Shown here piece by piece: positions 25,285 to 34,543 of a stretch of DNA of 64,000 nucleotides (its first letter is position 1; each line of letters begins with the position of its first letter). Origin of the DNA: Pseudomonadota bacterium (GTDB taxonomy: Bacteria > Pseudomonadota > Alphaproteobacteria > Acetobacterales > Acetobacteraceae); NCBI GenBank assembly GCA_021849425.1, contig JAJZSY010000007.1, positions 37,055 through 101,054 on the forward strand. Reading direction: 5' to 3'. The notes beneath the pieces are model-generated. The model was not told the origin of the DNA. It was given only the letters and a program-made list of their open reading frames with translations, and did not search any database. The position numbers were made by a program, and so were the translations under genes.

Positions 25285-25335
25285 TTATCAATATCATTGA
25301 GCACTACATCCGATCCGGATGGATCGGGTGGCGCT
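25284..25335 (+). repeat. Interspersed repeat copy C, right half only
   Basis: Matches the right half of copy B from TATCAATATCAT through GAGCACTACATCCGATCCGG and ATGGATCGG, then diverges. The left arm is missing. It fills the gap between the small peptide stop and the stop of the convergent LysR gene. Confidence 0.7.
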
Positions 25336-26244
25336 TCAGGCGCCGAAGGTGATGCCCTTGAGCTGGTAGAGCTGCCGAAGCAGGCGGAGGATCAGGTCGA
25401 CCTCGGACGAGGGATCGTGCCGGCGGGTGCTCATGATGATCGGCGAGACGGCGGCCGGGGCATCCAGCGGGCGATAGGCGACGTTGTCGCGCCGCAGATG
25501 CTGGACGCAGGCGGGGACGATGCACACGCCGCTTTCCGCCGCGACGAGGCCGAGCGCCGTCTGCAGTTCGCGGACCTCGTGCAGGGCGGCGGGGCGCAGC
25601 GCGGCATCGCGGAACAGGGCGAGAACCTGGTCGGCATAGCTCGGCCGCGGCGCCTTGGGGTAGACGATCAGCGGCTCGGCCTGCAACTGCGCGAGGGTGA
25701 GCGCGGTTGACCCGCGGCCGAGCGGGCCGGAGCGCGGCACCGCGACGATGAGATTTTCGTTGCGCAGCAGCCGGCGTTCGAGGGCGGGGTCTTCGAACGG
25801 GATGCGGCCGAAGCCGACATCGATCCGGCCTTCGCGCAGCGCCTCCATCTGTTCGAGCGAGGTAAGTTCCTGCAGCGTCAGCACCACGCCGGGCCGCGCC
25901 TCGCGAAAGCGGCGGATGACCTCGGGCAGGTAGCCATAGAGCGTCGAGGCGACGAAGCCGACGCGCAGGTGGCGCCGCTCGGTCTCGGCGAGGCGCTGCG
26001 CCATGGTGCGGATGCCGTCGATCCGTTCGAGCACGTCCACCGCCTGGTCGAACACCAGCCTGCCGGCCTCGGTGAGGCGGATCGGCCGGCTGCCACGCTC
26101 GATCAGCGCGATGCCGAGCTCGTCCTCGAGCTGCTGGATCTGCCGGCTCAGCGGCGGTTGGGCGATGTTCAGCCGCGCGGCGGCGCGGGTGAAGTTCCGC
26201 TCGCGCGCGACTTCGACGAAATAGCGCAGCTGCCGCATCTCCAT
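25336..26244 (-). CDS. LysR-family regulator of the BenM/CatM/CatR type
   Basis: A 302-residue regulator with winged helix RQLRYFVEVARERNFTRAAARLNIAQPPLSRQIQQLE (residues 4-40), the form seen in CatR, CatM and BenM. The effector domain follows. It is divergent from benA, and an ATAC-N7-GTAT site, the BenM/CatM binding consensus, lies directly at its start codon. It most likely activates ben/cat genes with benzoate or cis,cis-muconate as effector. The effector is inferred from context. Confidence 0.88.
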   Translation of the reverse strand: MEMRQLRYFVEVARERNFTRAAARLNIAQPPLSRQIQQLEDELGIALIERGSRPIRLTEAGRLVFDQAVDVLERIDGIRTMAQRLAETERRHLRVGFVASTLYGYLPEVIRRFREARPGVVLTLQELTSLEQMEALREGRIDVGFGRIPFEDPALERRLLRNENLIVAVPRSGPLGRGSTALTLAQLQAEPLIVYPKAPRPSYADQVLALFRDAALRPAALHEVRELQTALGLVAAESGVCIVPACVQHLRRDNVAYRPLDAPAAVSPIIMSTRRHDPSSEVDLILRLLRQLYQLKGITFGA

Positions 26245-26246
26245 CG

Positions 26247-26261
26247 ATACCTCCAGGGTAT
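26247..26261. promoter_or_regulatory. ATAC-N7-GTAT operator for the LysR regulator
   Basis: ATACCTCCAGGGTAT, an exact ATAC-N7-GTAT dyad, lies two bases upstream of the LysR start codon and 125 bases before benA. This is the core recognition motif of BenM/CatM-type activators. Its position suggests autorepression as well as control of the divergent ben operon. I saw no second complete copy before benA. Confidence 0.7.
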
Positions 26262-26386
26262 TGAAGCGACCAATTCAGTCTTGGACGCGCTAGTTATGGC
26301 GGGTTTACGCCTTTGCTCAAGAGAAAACCGACCTGCCGGGTATTGCCCAGATCGATCCGGGCGCCGGCTGCAGCGAGGGACTGGAA

Positions 26387-27742
26387 ATGCACGACAGAGT
26401 GATGCGCGCGATCGAGACGGCGCTCGATGACCGGCCGGCGGACGGGGTGTTCAGGGTCAGCCGCGACATCTTCACCGATCCCGAGATCTTCGAGCTGGAG
26501 ATGAAGCACATCTTCGAGGGCAACTGGATCTATCTTGCCCATGAAAGCCAGATCCCGCAGCCGAACGACTATCTGACGCTGCATATGGGCCGCACGCCGG
26601 TGGTGATCGCGCGGGACCGCAAGGGCGAGCTGCGCGCCTTCATCAATGCGTGCAGCCATCGCGGCGCCATGCTCTGCCGGCACAAGCGGGCCAGCAAGGC
26701 GACCTTCACCTGCCCGTTCCATGGCTGGACCTTCAGCAATACCGGCCGCCTGCTCAAGGTGAAGGACCCCGAGAACGCCGGCTATCCCGAAGGGTTCAAC
26801 ACCGAGGGCTCGCACGATCTCACCCCGGTCGCGCGGTTCGAGTCGTATCGCGGCTTCCTGTTCGGCAGCCTGAACCCGGACGTGCAGCCGCTGGCCGTGC
26901 ATCTCGGCGACGCGGCGCGGATGATCGACCTGATCGTCGACCAGTCGCCGCAGGGGCTGGAGGTGCTGCGCGGCAGCTCGACCTATGTCTATGACGGCAA
27001 CTGGAAGCTCCAGACCGAGAACGGCGCGGATGGCTATCATGTCAGCGCCGTGCACTGGAATTACGCCGCCACCACCAGCCGGCGGAAGACCGAGGCGCGG
27101 GTGGACAATGTGCGCGCCATGAGCGCGGGCGGCTGGGCGCGGCAGGGCGGCGGGTTCTACTCGTTCGAGAACGGCCATCTGCTGCTGTGGTCGCAATGGG
27201 AAAACCCCGAGGACCGGCCGAACTGGGACCGGCGCGAGGAACTCGCCGCGACAATGGGTGCTGCGCGGGCCGACTGGATGGTGCAGCGCTCGCGCAATCT
27301 CTGCCTGTATCCGAATGTTTACCTGATGGACCAGTTCGGCTCGCAGATCCGCCAGTTCCGCCCGCTCTCGGTCGATCGCACCGAGGTGACGATCTACTGC
27401 ATCGCCCCGGTGGGCGAGGCGCCGGAGGCGCGGGCGCGGCGCATTCGTCAATATGAGGATTTCTTCAACGCGAGCGGGATGGCGACACCCGACGACCTTG
27501 AGGAATTCCGCTCGTGCCAGATGGCCTATCAGGGCCGGGCCGCGCGCTGGAACGACATGTCCCGCGGGGCCGCGCACTGGGTCGAGGGGCCGGACGAGGC
27601 GGCGCGCGCGATCGGCATCGCGCCGCGGCTCAGCGGCCGGCGCACCGAGGATGAGGGGCTGTTCGTGATCCAGCACGCGTTCTGGCGGGACGCCATGCGC
27701 CGCGCGCTCGGGCGCGAGGCCGCAACCGGAGACGCGTCATGA
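26387..27742 (+). CDS. benA: Benzoate 1,2-dioxygenase large (alpha) subunit
   Basis: A 451-residue ring-hydroxylating oxygenase alpha subunit that converts benzoate to the cis-diol carboxylate. The Rieske ligands are C89-x-H91 and C109-x2-H112 (CSHRG...CPFHGW). The catalytic mononuclear iron site is D215-x2-H218-x4-H223 ([10 protein letters not shown]), with a bridging Asp. Length and order with benB and benC match benzoate rather than toluate operons, though the two substrates cannot be told apart with certainty by eye. It starts the ben/cat operon. Confidence 0.92.
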   Translation: MHDRVMRAIETALDDRPADGVFRVSRDIFTDPEIFELEMKHIFEGNWIYLAHESQIPQPNDYLTLHMGRTPVVIARDRKGELRAFINACSHRGAMLCRHKRASKATFTCPFHGWTFSNTGRLLKVKDPENAGYPEGFNTEGSHDLTPVARFESYRGFLFGSLNPDVQPLAVHLGDAARMIDLIVDQSPQGLEVLRGSSTYVYDGNWKLQTENGADGYHVSAVHWNYAATTSRRKTEARVDNVRAMSAGGWARQGGGFYSFENGHLLLWSQWENPEDRPNWDRREELAATMGAARADWMVQRSRNLCLYPNVYLMDQFGSQIRQFRPLSVDRTEVTIYCIAPVGEAPEARARRIRQYEDFFNASGMATPDDLEEFRSCQMAYQGRAARWNDMSRGAAHWVEGPDEAARAIGIAPRLSGRRTEDEGLFVIQHAFWRDAMRRALGREAATGDAS

Positions 27743-28251
27743 GCGCCGCTCTCGACAGCGCCGCCGCGCTGCATCGGCGGATCGCCGATTTCCTGCATCA
27801 CGAGGCGCGCTGCCTCGATGACCGGGAGTGGGACGCCTGGCTCGCCTGCTATGCGCCGGATGCCGAATTCTGGATGCCCGCCTGGGACGATGACGACCGG
27901 CTCACCGAGGACCCGCAGACCGAGATCTCGCTGATCTGGTACGGCGATCGCGGCGGGCTGGAGGACCGGGTGTTCCGCATCCGCACCGACCGGTCGAGCG
28001 CGACCAGCCTGCCCGAGCCGCGCACCTCGCACAATATCAGCAATATCGAGATCGTCGCGCGCGAGGGCGACGCCGTCGAGATCCGGTTCAACTGGCTGAC
28101 ACTGAGTTATCGCTACCGGACGACCGACCTTTATTTCGGCACCTCGTTCTACACGCTCGATCTCGCCGGGACGGCGCCGCTGATCCGGCGCAAGCGGGTC
28201 GTGCTCAAGAACGACTGCATTCATCAGGTCGTCGACATCTATCACATCTGA
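27739..28251 (+). CDS. benB: Benzoate 1,2-dioxygenase small (beta) subunit
   Basis: A 170-residue beta subunit of the oxygenase hexamer, with the nuclear-transport-factor-2-like fold of this family. [31 protein letters not shown] is at the N-terminus and [19 protein letters not shown] in the middle. It has a structural role and no cofactor. It overlaps benA by four bases (ATGA). Confidence 0.92.
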   Translation: MSAALDSAAALHRRIADFLHHEARCLDDREWDAWLACYAPDAEFWMPAWDDDDRLTEDPQTEISLIWYGDRGGLEDRVFRIRTDRSSATSLPEPRTSHNISNIEIVAREGDAVEIRFNWLTLSYRYRTTDLYFGTSFYTLDLAGTAPLIRRKRVVLKNDCIHQVVDIYHI

Positions 28252-28266
28252 GCCGGAGGCCAGGCC

Positions 28267-29283
28267 ATGACCGCGAGAATCGCGCTGAATTTCGAGGACG
28301 GCGTCACCCGGTTCATCGAGTGCCGGGAGGAGGAGACCGTCGCCGATGCCGCCTATCGCGCCGGGATCAACATTCCGCTCGACTGCCGCGACGGGGCCTG
28401 CGGCACCTGCAAGTGCCGCGTGCAGTCCGGCGCGTTCGACGCCGGATCGTATATCGAGGAGGCGCTCGATGCGGACGAGGCGGCGGCGGGTTTCGCGCTC
28501 GCCTGCCAGATGCGGCCGCGCTCGGATCTTGCGATCGACATTCTCGCCACCAGCGCGGCCTGCCGCACGGCGCCGCAGACGATCGAGGCGACGCTTTCCG
28601 CCGTCGAGATGCTGTCGCCGAGTGCGATCGGCTTCAGCGTCGAGACTGCGGCACCGCTCGGCTTCCTGCCGGGACAATATGTCAATGTCGGGATTCCCGG
28701 CACCGCGGAAACCCGCGCCTATTCCTTTGCCTCGGCGCCGGGGCGCACGCGGGCGACGTTTCTCGTCCGCAACATCGAGGAGGGGCGGATGAGCTTGTTC
28801 CTGCGCGGAGCAACACCGGGGGTGCTTCTGTCGCTCACCGGGCCGTCCGGCAGTTTCTACCTCCGCGATGTGTCCCGGCCACTGCTGTTCCTCGCCGGCG
28901 GCACCGGCCTGGCGCCGTTTCTCGCCATGCTGGAGCAGCTCGCCGGCGAGGGATGCGCGCAGCCGGTCCGCCTCGTCTATGGGGTGACCCGCGACGAGGA
29001 TCTGGTCGGCTGCGACCGGCTCGATGCGCTTGCTGCCCGCCTGCCGGGCTTTTGCTACCGCACCGTGGTCGCCGCCGAGGCAAGCGCGCATCCGCGGCGC
29101 GGCTATGTCACCGGACATATCGAGCCCGACTGGCTCAATGGCGGCGATGTCGATGTCTATCTCTGCGGGCCGCCGCCGATGGTCGATGCCGTGCGCGGCT
29201 GGCTCGGCGATGCCGGGGTGGCACCCGCCGCCTTCCATTACGAGAAATTCGCGCCAGCAATCGCGCCGCGGGTGGCGGCCTGA
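28267..29283 (+). CDS. benC: Benzoate 1,2-dioxygenase reductase
   Basis: A 338-residue electron-transfer component. The N-terminal plant-type [2Fe-2S] domain has the cluster cysteines in CRDGACGTCKC and a fourth in ACQM. An FAD domain (RAYSFASAPG) and an NAD domain (LLFLAGGTGLAPFLAMLEQ, YLCGPPPMVDAVR) follow. It carries electrons from NADH to the Rieske centre of BenA. It follows benB by 15 bases and is closely followed by benD. Confidence 0.93.
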   Translation: MTARIALNFEDGVTRFIECREEETVADAAYRAGINIPLDCRDGACGTCKCRVQSGAFDAGSYIEEALDADEAAAGFALACQMRPRSDLAIDILATSAACRTAPQTIEATLSAVEMLSPSAIGFSVETAAPLGFLPGQYVNVGIPGTAETRAYSFASAPGRTRATFLVRNIEEGRMSLFLRGATPGVLLSLTGPSGSFYLRDVSRPLLFLAGGTGLAPFLAMLEQLAGEGCAQPVRLVYGVTRDEDLVGCDRLDALAARLPGFCYRTVVAAEASAHPRRGYVTGHIEPDWLNGGDVDVYLCGPPPMVDAVRGWLGDAGVAPAAFHYEKFAPAIAPRVAA

Positions 29284-29284
29284 G

Positions 29285-30085
29285 ATGGACGGCTTGGTGC
29301 ATCCGGGCCGCTTTGCCGGCAAGGTCGCGGTGGTGACCGGGGCGGCGCAGGGGATTGGCCGCGCGGTGGCGCTGCGGCTGGCCGCCGAGGGGGCGGCGCT
29401 CGCGCTGATCGATCGCGCGGCGCTGGTCGATCAGGTGCGCGACGAGGCGGCCGGTGCCGCCGGCGCCATCGCGCTGCACGAGGATCTCGAAACCTGGGAG
29501 GGCGCCGAGGCGGCGATGGCCGGCGCGCTCGCGCGATTCGGGCGGATCGACGTGCTGGTCAACAATGTCGGCGGCACGATCTGGGCGATGCCCTATGAGC
29601 GCTACGACGCGCCGCGCATCGAGGCGGAAATCCGCCGCTCGCTGTTTCCCACGCTCTGGTGCTGCCGCGCGGCGCTGCCGGCGATGCTCGCCGCACGGCA
29701 GGGGGCGATCGTCAACGTGTCGTCGGTGGCGACGCGGGGCATCAACCGGGTGCCTTATGCCGCGGCGAAGGGCGGGGTGAACGCCATCACCACGTCGCTC
29801 GCCTTCGAATGCGCCGAGCGCGGGGTGCGGGTCAACGCGGTCGCGCCGGGCGGGACCGAGGCGCCGCCGCGCCTCGTGCCGCGCAACCCGGCCGAGCCCG
29901 CGCCCTCCAGCGCCGAGAGCCGCTTCTGGTGGGAGCAGGTGGTCGAGCAGACGCGGGCGACGAGCCTGATGCACCGCTACGGCACGGCCGACGAGCAGGC
30001 CGCGGCGATCCTGTTCCTCGCCTCCGACGAGGCGTCCTATATCACCGGCGTCACGCTTCCCGTCGCCGGTGGCGATCCAGGCTGA
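29285..30085 (+). CDS. benD: cis-1,2-Dihydroxybenzoate (benzoate diol) dehydrogenase
   Basis: A 266-residue short-chain dehydrogenase that oxidises and decarboxylates the benzoate cis-diol to catechol. It has the cofactor motif TGAAQGIG, the NNVGG motif, the active-site Ser in VNVSSVATRG and YAAAKGG (Tyr-x3-Lys). The ATG at 29285 is one base after the benC stop. The frame is open upstream, but only as a shadow of benC. Confidence 0.92.
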   Translation: MDGLVHPGRFAGKVAVVTGAAQGIGRAVALRLAAEGAALALIDRAALVDQVRDEAAGAAGAIALHEDLETWEGAEAAMAGALARFGRIDVLVNNVGGTIWAMPYERYDAPRIEAEIRRSLFPTLWCCRAALPAMLAARQGAIVNVSSVATRGINRVPYAAAKGGVNAITTSLAFECAERGVRVNAVAPGGTEAPPRLVPRNPAEPAPSSAESRFWWEQVVEQTRATSLMHRYGTADEQAAAILFLASDEASYITGVTLPVAGGDPG

Positions 30086-30151
30086 ACCGAAGGCGGCCGG
30101 CAGGTGCCGGGACCGTCGCAACGCCGGAGCGATCCGGCACAGGAGGAAACG

Positions 30152-31081
30152 ATGACCACTTCCCTTATGCAAACCCCCCATGTGACCGAGTTGCTGGCCC
30201 GCGCTTCCGGCCTTGACCAGCCGGGCGGCGATGCGCGGCTGAAGCGCATCGTCGGACGGATCGTCGCCGACATCTGCCGCACGGTCGAAGAGTTCGACGT
30301 GAGCCCCAGCGAGTTCTGGACCGCGGTGGGGTATCTCACCCGGCTCGGCCAGGCGAACGAGGGCGGGCTGCTGGTGGCCGGCCTCGGCATCGAGCATTTT
30401 CTCGACCTCGTGCTGGACGCGCGCGAGCAGGCGGCGGGGCTTGCCGGCGGGACGCCGCGCACGATCGAGGGGCCGCTCTGGGTTCCAGGCGCGCCGCTCT
30501 GCAAGGGCGAGGCGCGGCTCGACCAGGACCCGGAAGCCGGCGAGGCGCTGTTCATGGAAGGCCAGGTGAGGGATATCGAGGGGCGGCCGGTTGCCGGCGC
30601 CATCGTCGATGTCTGGCACGCCAACACCAAGGGCGGCTACTCGCATTTCGACCCCTCGCAGAGCCGCTACAACCTGCGCCGGCGGATCGAGACCGACGCC
30701 GAGGGCCGCTATCGCTTCCGCTCGATCCTGCCGGCCGGCTATGGCTGCCCGCCGGAGGGGCCGACGCAACAGCTGCTCGACCGGATGGGCCGCCACGGTC
30801 GGCGGCCGGCGCATATCCATTTCTTCGTCACCGCGCCGGGCTTCCGCAAGCTGACCACGCAGATCAACATCGAGGGCGACGAATACCTGCATGACGATTT
30901 CGCCTTCGCCACCCGCGACGGGCTGATCCCGCCGGTGATCCGCCACGACGATCCGGCCGAGATCAACGCGCGCGGCCTCAACGAGCCGTTCGCGACCATC
31001 GCCTTCGACTTCGTGCTGAACCGCGAGGCGGCGGATCTGCCCGGCGTCGAGGTTGCGCGCGCCCACGCCGAAGCGGCCTGA
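30152..31081 (+). CDS. catA: Catechol 1,2-dioxygenase (intradiol)
   Basis: A 309-residue intradiol dioxygenase that opens catechol to cis,cis-muconate. The non-haem Fe(III) ligands are readable: Tyr in SQSRYNLRRR, Tyr in PAGYGCPPEG, and two His in RRPAHIHFFV. An N-terminal helical dimer domain precedes the catalytic beta-sandwich. A strong AGGAGGAAACG ribosome site sets the start at 30152. Confidence 0.94.
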   Translation: MTTSLMQTPHVTELLARASGLDQPGGDARLKRIVGRIVADICRTVEEFDVSPSEFWTAVGYLTRLGQANEGGLLVAGLGIEHFLDLVLDAREQAAGLAGGTPRTIEGPLWVPGAPLCKGEARLDQDPEAGEALFMEGQVRDIEGRPVAGAIVDVWHANTKGGYSHFDPSQSRYNLRRRIETDAEGRYRFRSILPAGYGCPPEGPTQQLLDRMGRHGRRPAHIHFFVTAPGFRKLTTQINIEGDEYLHDDFAFATRDGLIPPVIRHDDPAEINARGLNEPFATIAFDFVLNREAADLPGVEVARAHAEAA

Positions 31082-31133
31082 CCCACCAGGGCGCCGCACG
31101 CTCGCGGCGGCGCCCGCCCAGCCCGGAGTTTTT

Positions 31134-32288
31134 ATGCCCGATTCACTTCCCTTCGACCTCGCCGCGCGCGATGTGGCGATCCGCGCCATCGGCGCCACGA
31201 TCGTCGACGTTCCGACCCGTCGCCGGCACAAGCTGGCGCAGACCGCGGTTTCGGCGCAGAGCTACGTGATCGTCCGCGTGCGGCTGGAGAATGGCGCGGA
31301 GGGGATCGGCGAGGCCGCGACCCTTGGCGGGCCGCGCTGGAGCGAGGAGAGCGTGGAGGCGATGAAGGCGAATATCGACGCCTATCTCGCCCCCGCGCTG
31401 CTCGGCCATCCGGCCGACCGGATCGCGCAGGCGCGGAGCCGGCTCGACGCGGCGGCGAAGCGCAACAACGCCGCCAAGGCGGCCATCGAAGCCGCGCTGT
31501 TCGATGCGCTGGGACAGACGCTTGGCGTTCCCGTCGCGGTGCTGCTCGGCGGCATCGTGCGCGACCGTTTCCCGGTATTGTGGACGCTCGCCTCCGGCGA
31601 TGCGGGCCAGGAGATCGAGGAGGCGGAGCAGAAGCTCGAAGCCCGCGAGCATCGGGTTTTCAAGGTGAAGCTGGGCGCGCAGGCGCCGGAGGCGGATCTC
31701 GCGCGGATGCAGCGGATCGCCGCGGCGCTTGGCGAGCGGGCCGAGCTGATCGCCGACATCAACCAGGCCTGGGACGAGACGACGGCGCGGCGCTGGCTGC
31801 CGGCGCTGCACGCGCTCGGCCTGCGGCTTGCCGAACAGCCTCTGCCGGCCTGGAACATTGCCGGCATGGCGCGGCTGCGCGGGCAGGCGGGCATGCCGCC
31901 GCTGCTGGCCGATGAGAGCGTGTTCGACCCGCACGACATGCTGGCGGTGGCGCAGGCGGGCGCGGCGGATGCGGTCTCGCTCAAGCTGGTCAAGCATGGC
32001 GGGCTGCTCGGCCTGCATCGCGTCGCCTCCGTGGCCGGGGCGGCGGGGATCGGGCTGTATGGCGGCTGCCTGCTCGAAAGCTCGGTGGGGGCGGCGGCGC
32101 ATCTGCACGCTTTCGCAGCACTTCCGGCGCTGGAATGGGGCTGCGAGCATTTCGGACCCCGCATCCTGACCGCCGATCTTGCCGAAACCCCGTTGGTTTA
32201 CGAGGATTTCAACGTTCTGCTGCCGCCCGGACCCGGCCTCGGCGTCCGGCTCGACGAGGCGGCGTTCGCCCGCTTTGCCCGCACCTGA
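31134..32288 (+). CDS. catB: Muconate cycloisomerase
   Basis: A 384-residue enolase-superfamily enzyme turning cis,cis-muconate into muconolactone. Catalytic lysines lie in FKVKLGAQ; metal ligands lie in ELIADINQAW, the EQPLPAWN segment and LLADESVFDP. The GGCLLESSVGAAAHLH block near the C-terminus is typical. The start at 31134 follows a CCGGAG site. It sits between catA and catC as in many ortho-cleavage operons. Confidence 0.93.
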   Translation: MPDSLPFDLAARDVAIRAIGATIVDVPTRRRHKLAQTAVSAQSYVIVRVRLENGAEGIGEAATLGGPRWSEESVEAMKANIDAYLAPALLGHPADRIAQARSRLDAAAKRNNAAKAAIEAALFDALGQTLGVPVAVLLGGIVRDRFPVLWTLASGDAGQEIEEAEQKLEAREHRVFKVKLGAQAPEADLARMQRIAAALGERAELIADINQAWDETTARRWLPALHALGLRLAEQPLPAWNIAGMARLRGQAGMPPLLADESVFDPHDMLAVAQAGAADAVSLKLVKHGGLLGLHRVASVAGAAGIGLYGGCLLESSVGAAAHLHAFAALPALEWGCEHFGPRILTADLAETPLVYEDFNVLLPPGPGLGVRLDEAAFARFART

Positions 32289-32303
32289 TCAGGAGACAGA
32301 CCG

Positions 32304-32582
32304 ATGCTCTATCATGTCCGCATGGACGTCCACCCGCCGCGCGACCTGCCGCAGGCGGAGTTCGACCGCCTGAAGGCCGCCGAGAAGGCGCGCGCGATCG
32401 AGCTTCAGCGCGATGGCGTGTGGCGGCATCTCTGGCGCATCGCCGGGGCGTACGCCAATTTTTCGGTCTTCGACGTGCCGGATCACGACACGCTGCACGA
32501 CATTCTCAGCACCCTGCCGCTGTTTCCGTTCATGACGATCGAGGTGACGCCGCTGGCGCGGCATCCTTCGGCGATCGGCTGA
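32304..32582 (+). CDS. catC: Muconolactone delta-isomerase
   Basis: A 92-residue isomerase, the standard size, giving 3-oxoadipate enol-lactone. MLYHVRMDVHPPRDLP, EKARAIELQRDGVWRHLWRI and LPLFPFMTIEVTPLARHPS cover the whole family profile. It is the last gene of the plus-strand ben/cat run. The later enzymes (catD, pcaIJF) are not in the window. Confidence 0.95.
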   Translation: MLYHVRMDVHPPRDLPQAEFDRLKAAEKARAIELQRDGVWRHLWRIAGAYANFSVFDVPDHDTLHDILSTLPLFPFMTIEVTPLARHPSAIG

Positions 32583-32595
32583 TTGCGGCGCCGCG

Positions 32596-33099
32596 TCAGT
32601 CGCCCTTGCTGGCGCGGCGCGCCCTGCTGGCGGGGGATGCGAGCTCGGGATAGCGTTCGGCCAGGATGCGGGCGAAATCGGCTTGCAGCCAGCCCGCCAG
32701 CGCATCCAGCATTTCGAGGAATTGCCGGCGTTTGGCGGCGGGAAGCACCGAGAGGACCAGCGCTTCGATGTCGGCGGTCAGCGGGTCGGCGCGCTCGCGC
32801 AGGGCGCGCGCCTTCGCCGTTGCGGTGAGCTGGAACTGGCGCGCATCCCGCGCGTCGTTCTTCCGCCGGACATAGCCTGCCTTGATCAGGCGGGTGACGA
32901 TCCGCGAGGTGGCGCTGCGCTCGATTTTCGTTTGCGTCGCGAGCGCGGTGAAGGTCACGCCGGGCTGGTCGTCGATCAGGCGCAGCACGCGGAGGTCGTG
33001 GACATGCAGGCCGAAGCGCTGCTTGAACATCCGGTCCGCCAGGCCGACGGCGTCTTCGGAGATCGACGCGAGTTGGTAGGTCAAACTCTGGCGCGCCAC
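32596..33099 (-). CDS. MarR-family transcriptional regulator
   Basis: A 167-residue MarR regulator with the winged helix GVTFTALATQTKIERSATSRIVTRLIKAGYVRR and the wing NDARDARQFQLTATAKA. The GTG at 33099 is preceded by a very strong GGAGGGAGGAG, which decides the start; an ATG 36 bases upstream is weaker. It faces catC and precedes the M20 gene on the same strand. It may control hydrolase, carrier or cat genes; the ligand is not known. Confidence 0.85.
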   Translation of the reverse strand: MARQSLTYQLASISEDAVGLADRMFKQRFGLHVHDLRVLRLIDDQPGVTFTALATQTKIERSATSRIVTRLIKAGYVRRKNDARDARQFQLTATAKARALRERADPLTADIEALVLSVLPAAKRRQFLEMLDALAGWLQADFARILAERYPELASPASRARRASKGD

Positions 33100-33117
33100 G
33101 TTTTTGCTCCTCCCTCC

Positions 33118-33138
33118 GCCATGCGCCGTGCGCATGGC
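33118..33138. promoter_or_regulatory. Palindrome upstream of the MarR gene, candidate operator
   Basis: Perfect arms GCCATGCGC and GCGCATGGC with a three-base centre, beginning 19 bases upstream of the MarR start codon. MarR proteins commonly repress themselves through a dyad at this position. A stem in the RNA leader is the alternative reading. Confidence 0.45.
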
Positions 33139-33210
33139 CGGCGGTAGCGGTGCATACCGCGACCGGGCGCGTAGCGAAAGCGGGCGGGTGCGGGGGCGGC
33201 GATCGTCCGG

Positions 33211-34398
33211 TCAGGCGGGAATGTCTGCCGCGCCCGCATCCCGGCGGAGGCGGGATTCGGTCAGTGCTGCCCAGTAGGCGGCGCCGATGGCGAGGTTGCG
33301 GTCGTCGAACCGGTAGCCGGGGTGGTGGACCATCGGCGTGTCGCCATTGCCGATGAAGCCGTAGCAGCAGGGCACGGCCCCGGCGAAGAAGGCGAAATCC
33401 TCGCTGCCCATGAAGGTGGGGCCGGGGGTGACGACGTTGTCCGCGCCCGCCACCCGCCGGGCCACCTCGGCGCAGAAAGCGGTTTCGGCCTCGTGGTTGA
33501 CCAGCACGGCGCCGGGCTCGCCCTCGTTGATCGCGCAGGCGACCTCGTAGCTTTCGCATTGTGCGCGGGCGATGGCGCGGATGCGATCGAGCACGAAGAC
33601 GCGGGCTTCCGGCGTGGTGGTGCGGACGCTGAGGCGCAGTGTCGCGGAATGCGCGATGACGTTGCCGGCCTCGCCGGCGCGGAAGGCGCCGATGGTGACG
33701 ACCGCCTGCTCCTTCGCCGCGATGTTGCGCGAGACGATGGTTTGCAGCGCCATTACCAGCGACGCGCCCGCCACCACGGCATCGCGGGTGGCTTCGGGCA
33801 TCGAGCCGTGGCCGCCCTTGCCGGTGATGACGATCTCCCAGTTGTCCACCGCCGCCATCACCGGGCCGGCGGTGAAGAACAGCGTGCCCTGTTTCAGGCC
33901 GGGCATGTTGTGCAGGCCGAACATCGCCTGCATCGGAAAGCGTTCGAACAATCCATCGCGCATCATGGCCCGCGCGCCGCCCATGACTTCCTCGGCCGGC
34001 TGGAAGACGAGGCGCACGGTGCCGTCGAACCGCCTCGTGCGGGCGAGGTGGCGCGCCGCACCGAGCAGCATCGCCGAATGCCCGTCATGGCCGCACATGT
34101 GCGACACGCCGGGGACAAGGCTGCGATGAGCGGCGTCGGTATCCTCATCCATCGGGAGTGCGTCCATGTCGGCGCGCAGGCCGATCGCCCGGCCGGAGCT
34201 GCCGCTGGAGAGCGAGGCGACGATGCCGGTTCCGCCCACGCAATCGGCGACGTCGTATCCCCAGTCGCGCAGCAGGCCGGCGATGAAGGCGGCGGTGCCG
34301 GCCTCCTGGAAGGCGAGTTCGGGGTGGCGGTGGATATGATGGCGCCAGCCGCGGATATCCTCAGTCGTCGCCGTCAGTTCGTCGAGAAGGGTGGGCAT
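33211..34398 (-). CDS. M20-family amidohydrolase, probable hippurate hydrolase
   Basis: A 395-residue M20D peptidase/amidohydrolase with MCGHDGHSAMLLGAARHLA, FQPAEEVMGGARAMM, the HNMPG motif, GKGGHGSMPEATRD and FMGSEDFAFF; these supply the dinuclear metal ligands. Family members hydrolyse N-acyl amino acids such as hippurate or IAA conjugates. Context favours hippurate: benzoate genes lie on one side and glycine/serine genes on the other. It is divergent from an MFS carrier, with two palindromes between. The start at 34398 gives the typical N-terminus MPTLLDELTATTEDIRGWR. Confidence 0.8.
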   Translation of the reverse strand: MPTLLDELTATTEDIRGWRHHIHRHPELAFQEAGTAAFIAGLLRDWGYDVADCVGGTGIVASLSSGSSGRAIGLRADMDALPMDEDTDAAHRSLVPGVSHMCGHDGHSAMLLGAARHLARTRRFDGTVRLVFQPAEEVMGGARAMMRDGLFERFPMQAMFGLHNMPGLKQGTLFFTAGPVMAAVDNWEIVITGKGGHGSMPEATRDAVVAGASLVMALQTIVSRNIAAKEQAVVTIGAFRAGEAGNVIAHSATLRLSVRTTTPEARVFVLDRIRAIARAQCESYEVACAINEGEPGAVLVNHEAETAFCAEVARRVAGADNVVTPGPTFMGSEDFAFFAGAVPCCYGFIGNGDTPMVHHPGYRFDDRNLAIGAAYWAALTESRLRRDAGAADIPA

Positions 34399-34478
34399 TC
34401 GTCGCCTCCGGTGCAGGGCGCCGGGACGGTGGGGGTCTCCGTTCGGCCGGCGCCTGTTCGATGCATAGAAAATATGAT

Positions 34479-34495
34479 TGCAGTTTGCAACTGCA
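34479..34495. promoter_or_regulatory. Palindrome 1 in the hydrolase/carrier promoter region
   Basis: Perfect dyad TGCAGTT-TGC-AACTGCA, 81 bases upstream of the hydrolase start. It shares the GCAACTGCAT element with palindrome 2 (GCAACTGTAT). Two related dyads in a 236 bp divergent promoter point to one dimeric regulator controlling both genes. Confidence 0.55.
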
Positions 34496-34543
34496 TGGAA
34501 TGTTGGCGGCATGCAGAAGAAAATCAAAGGGGGATGAAAAAAT

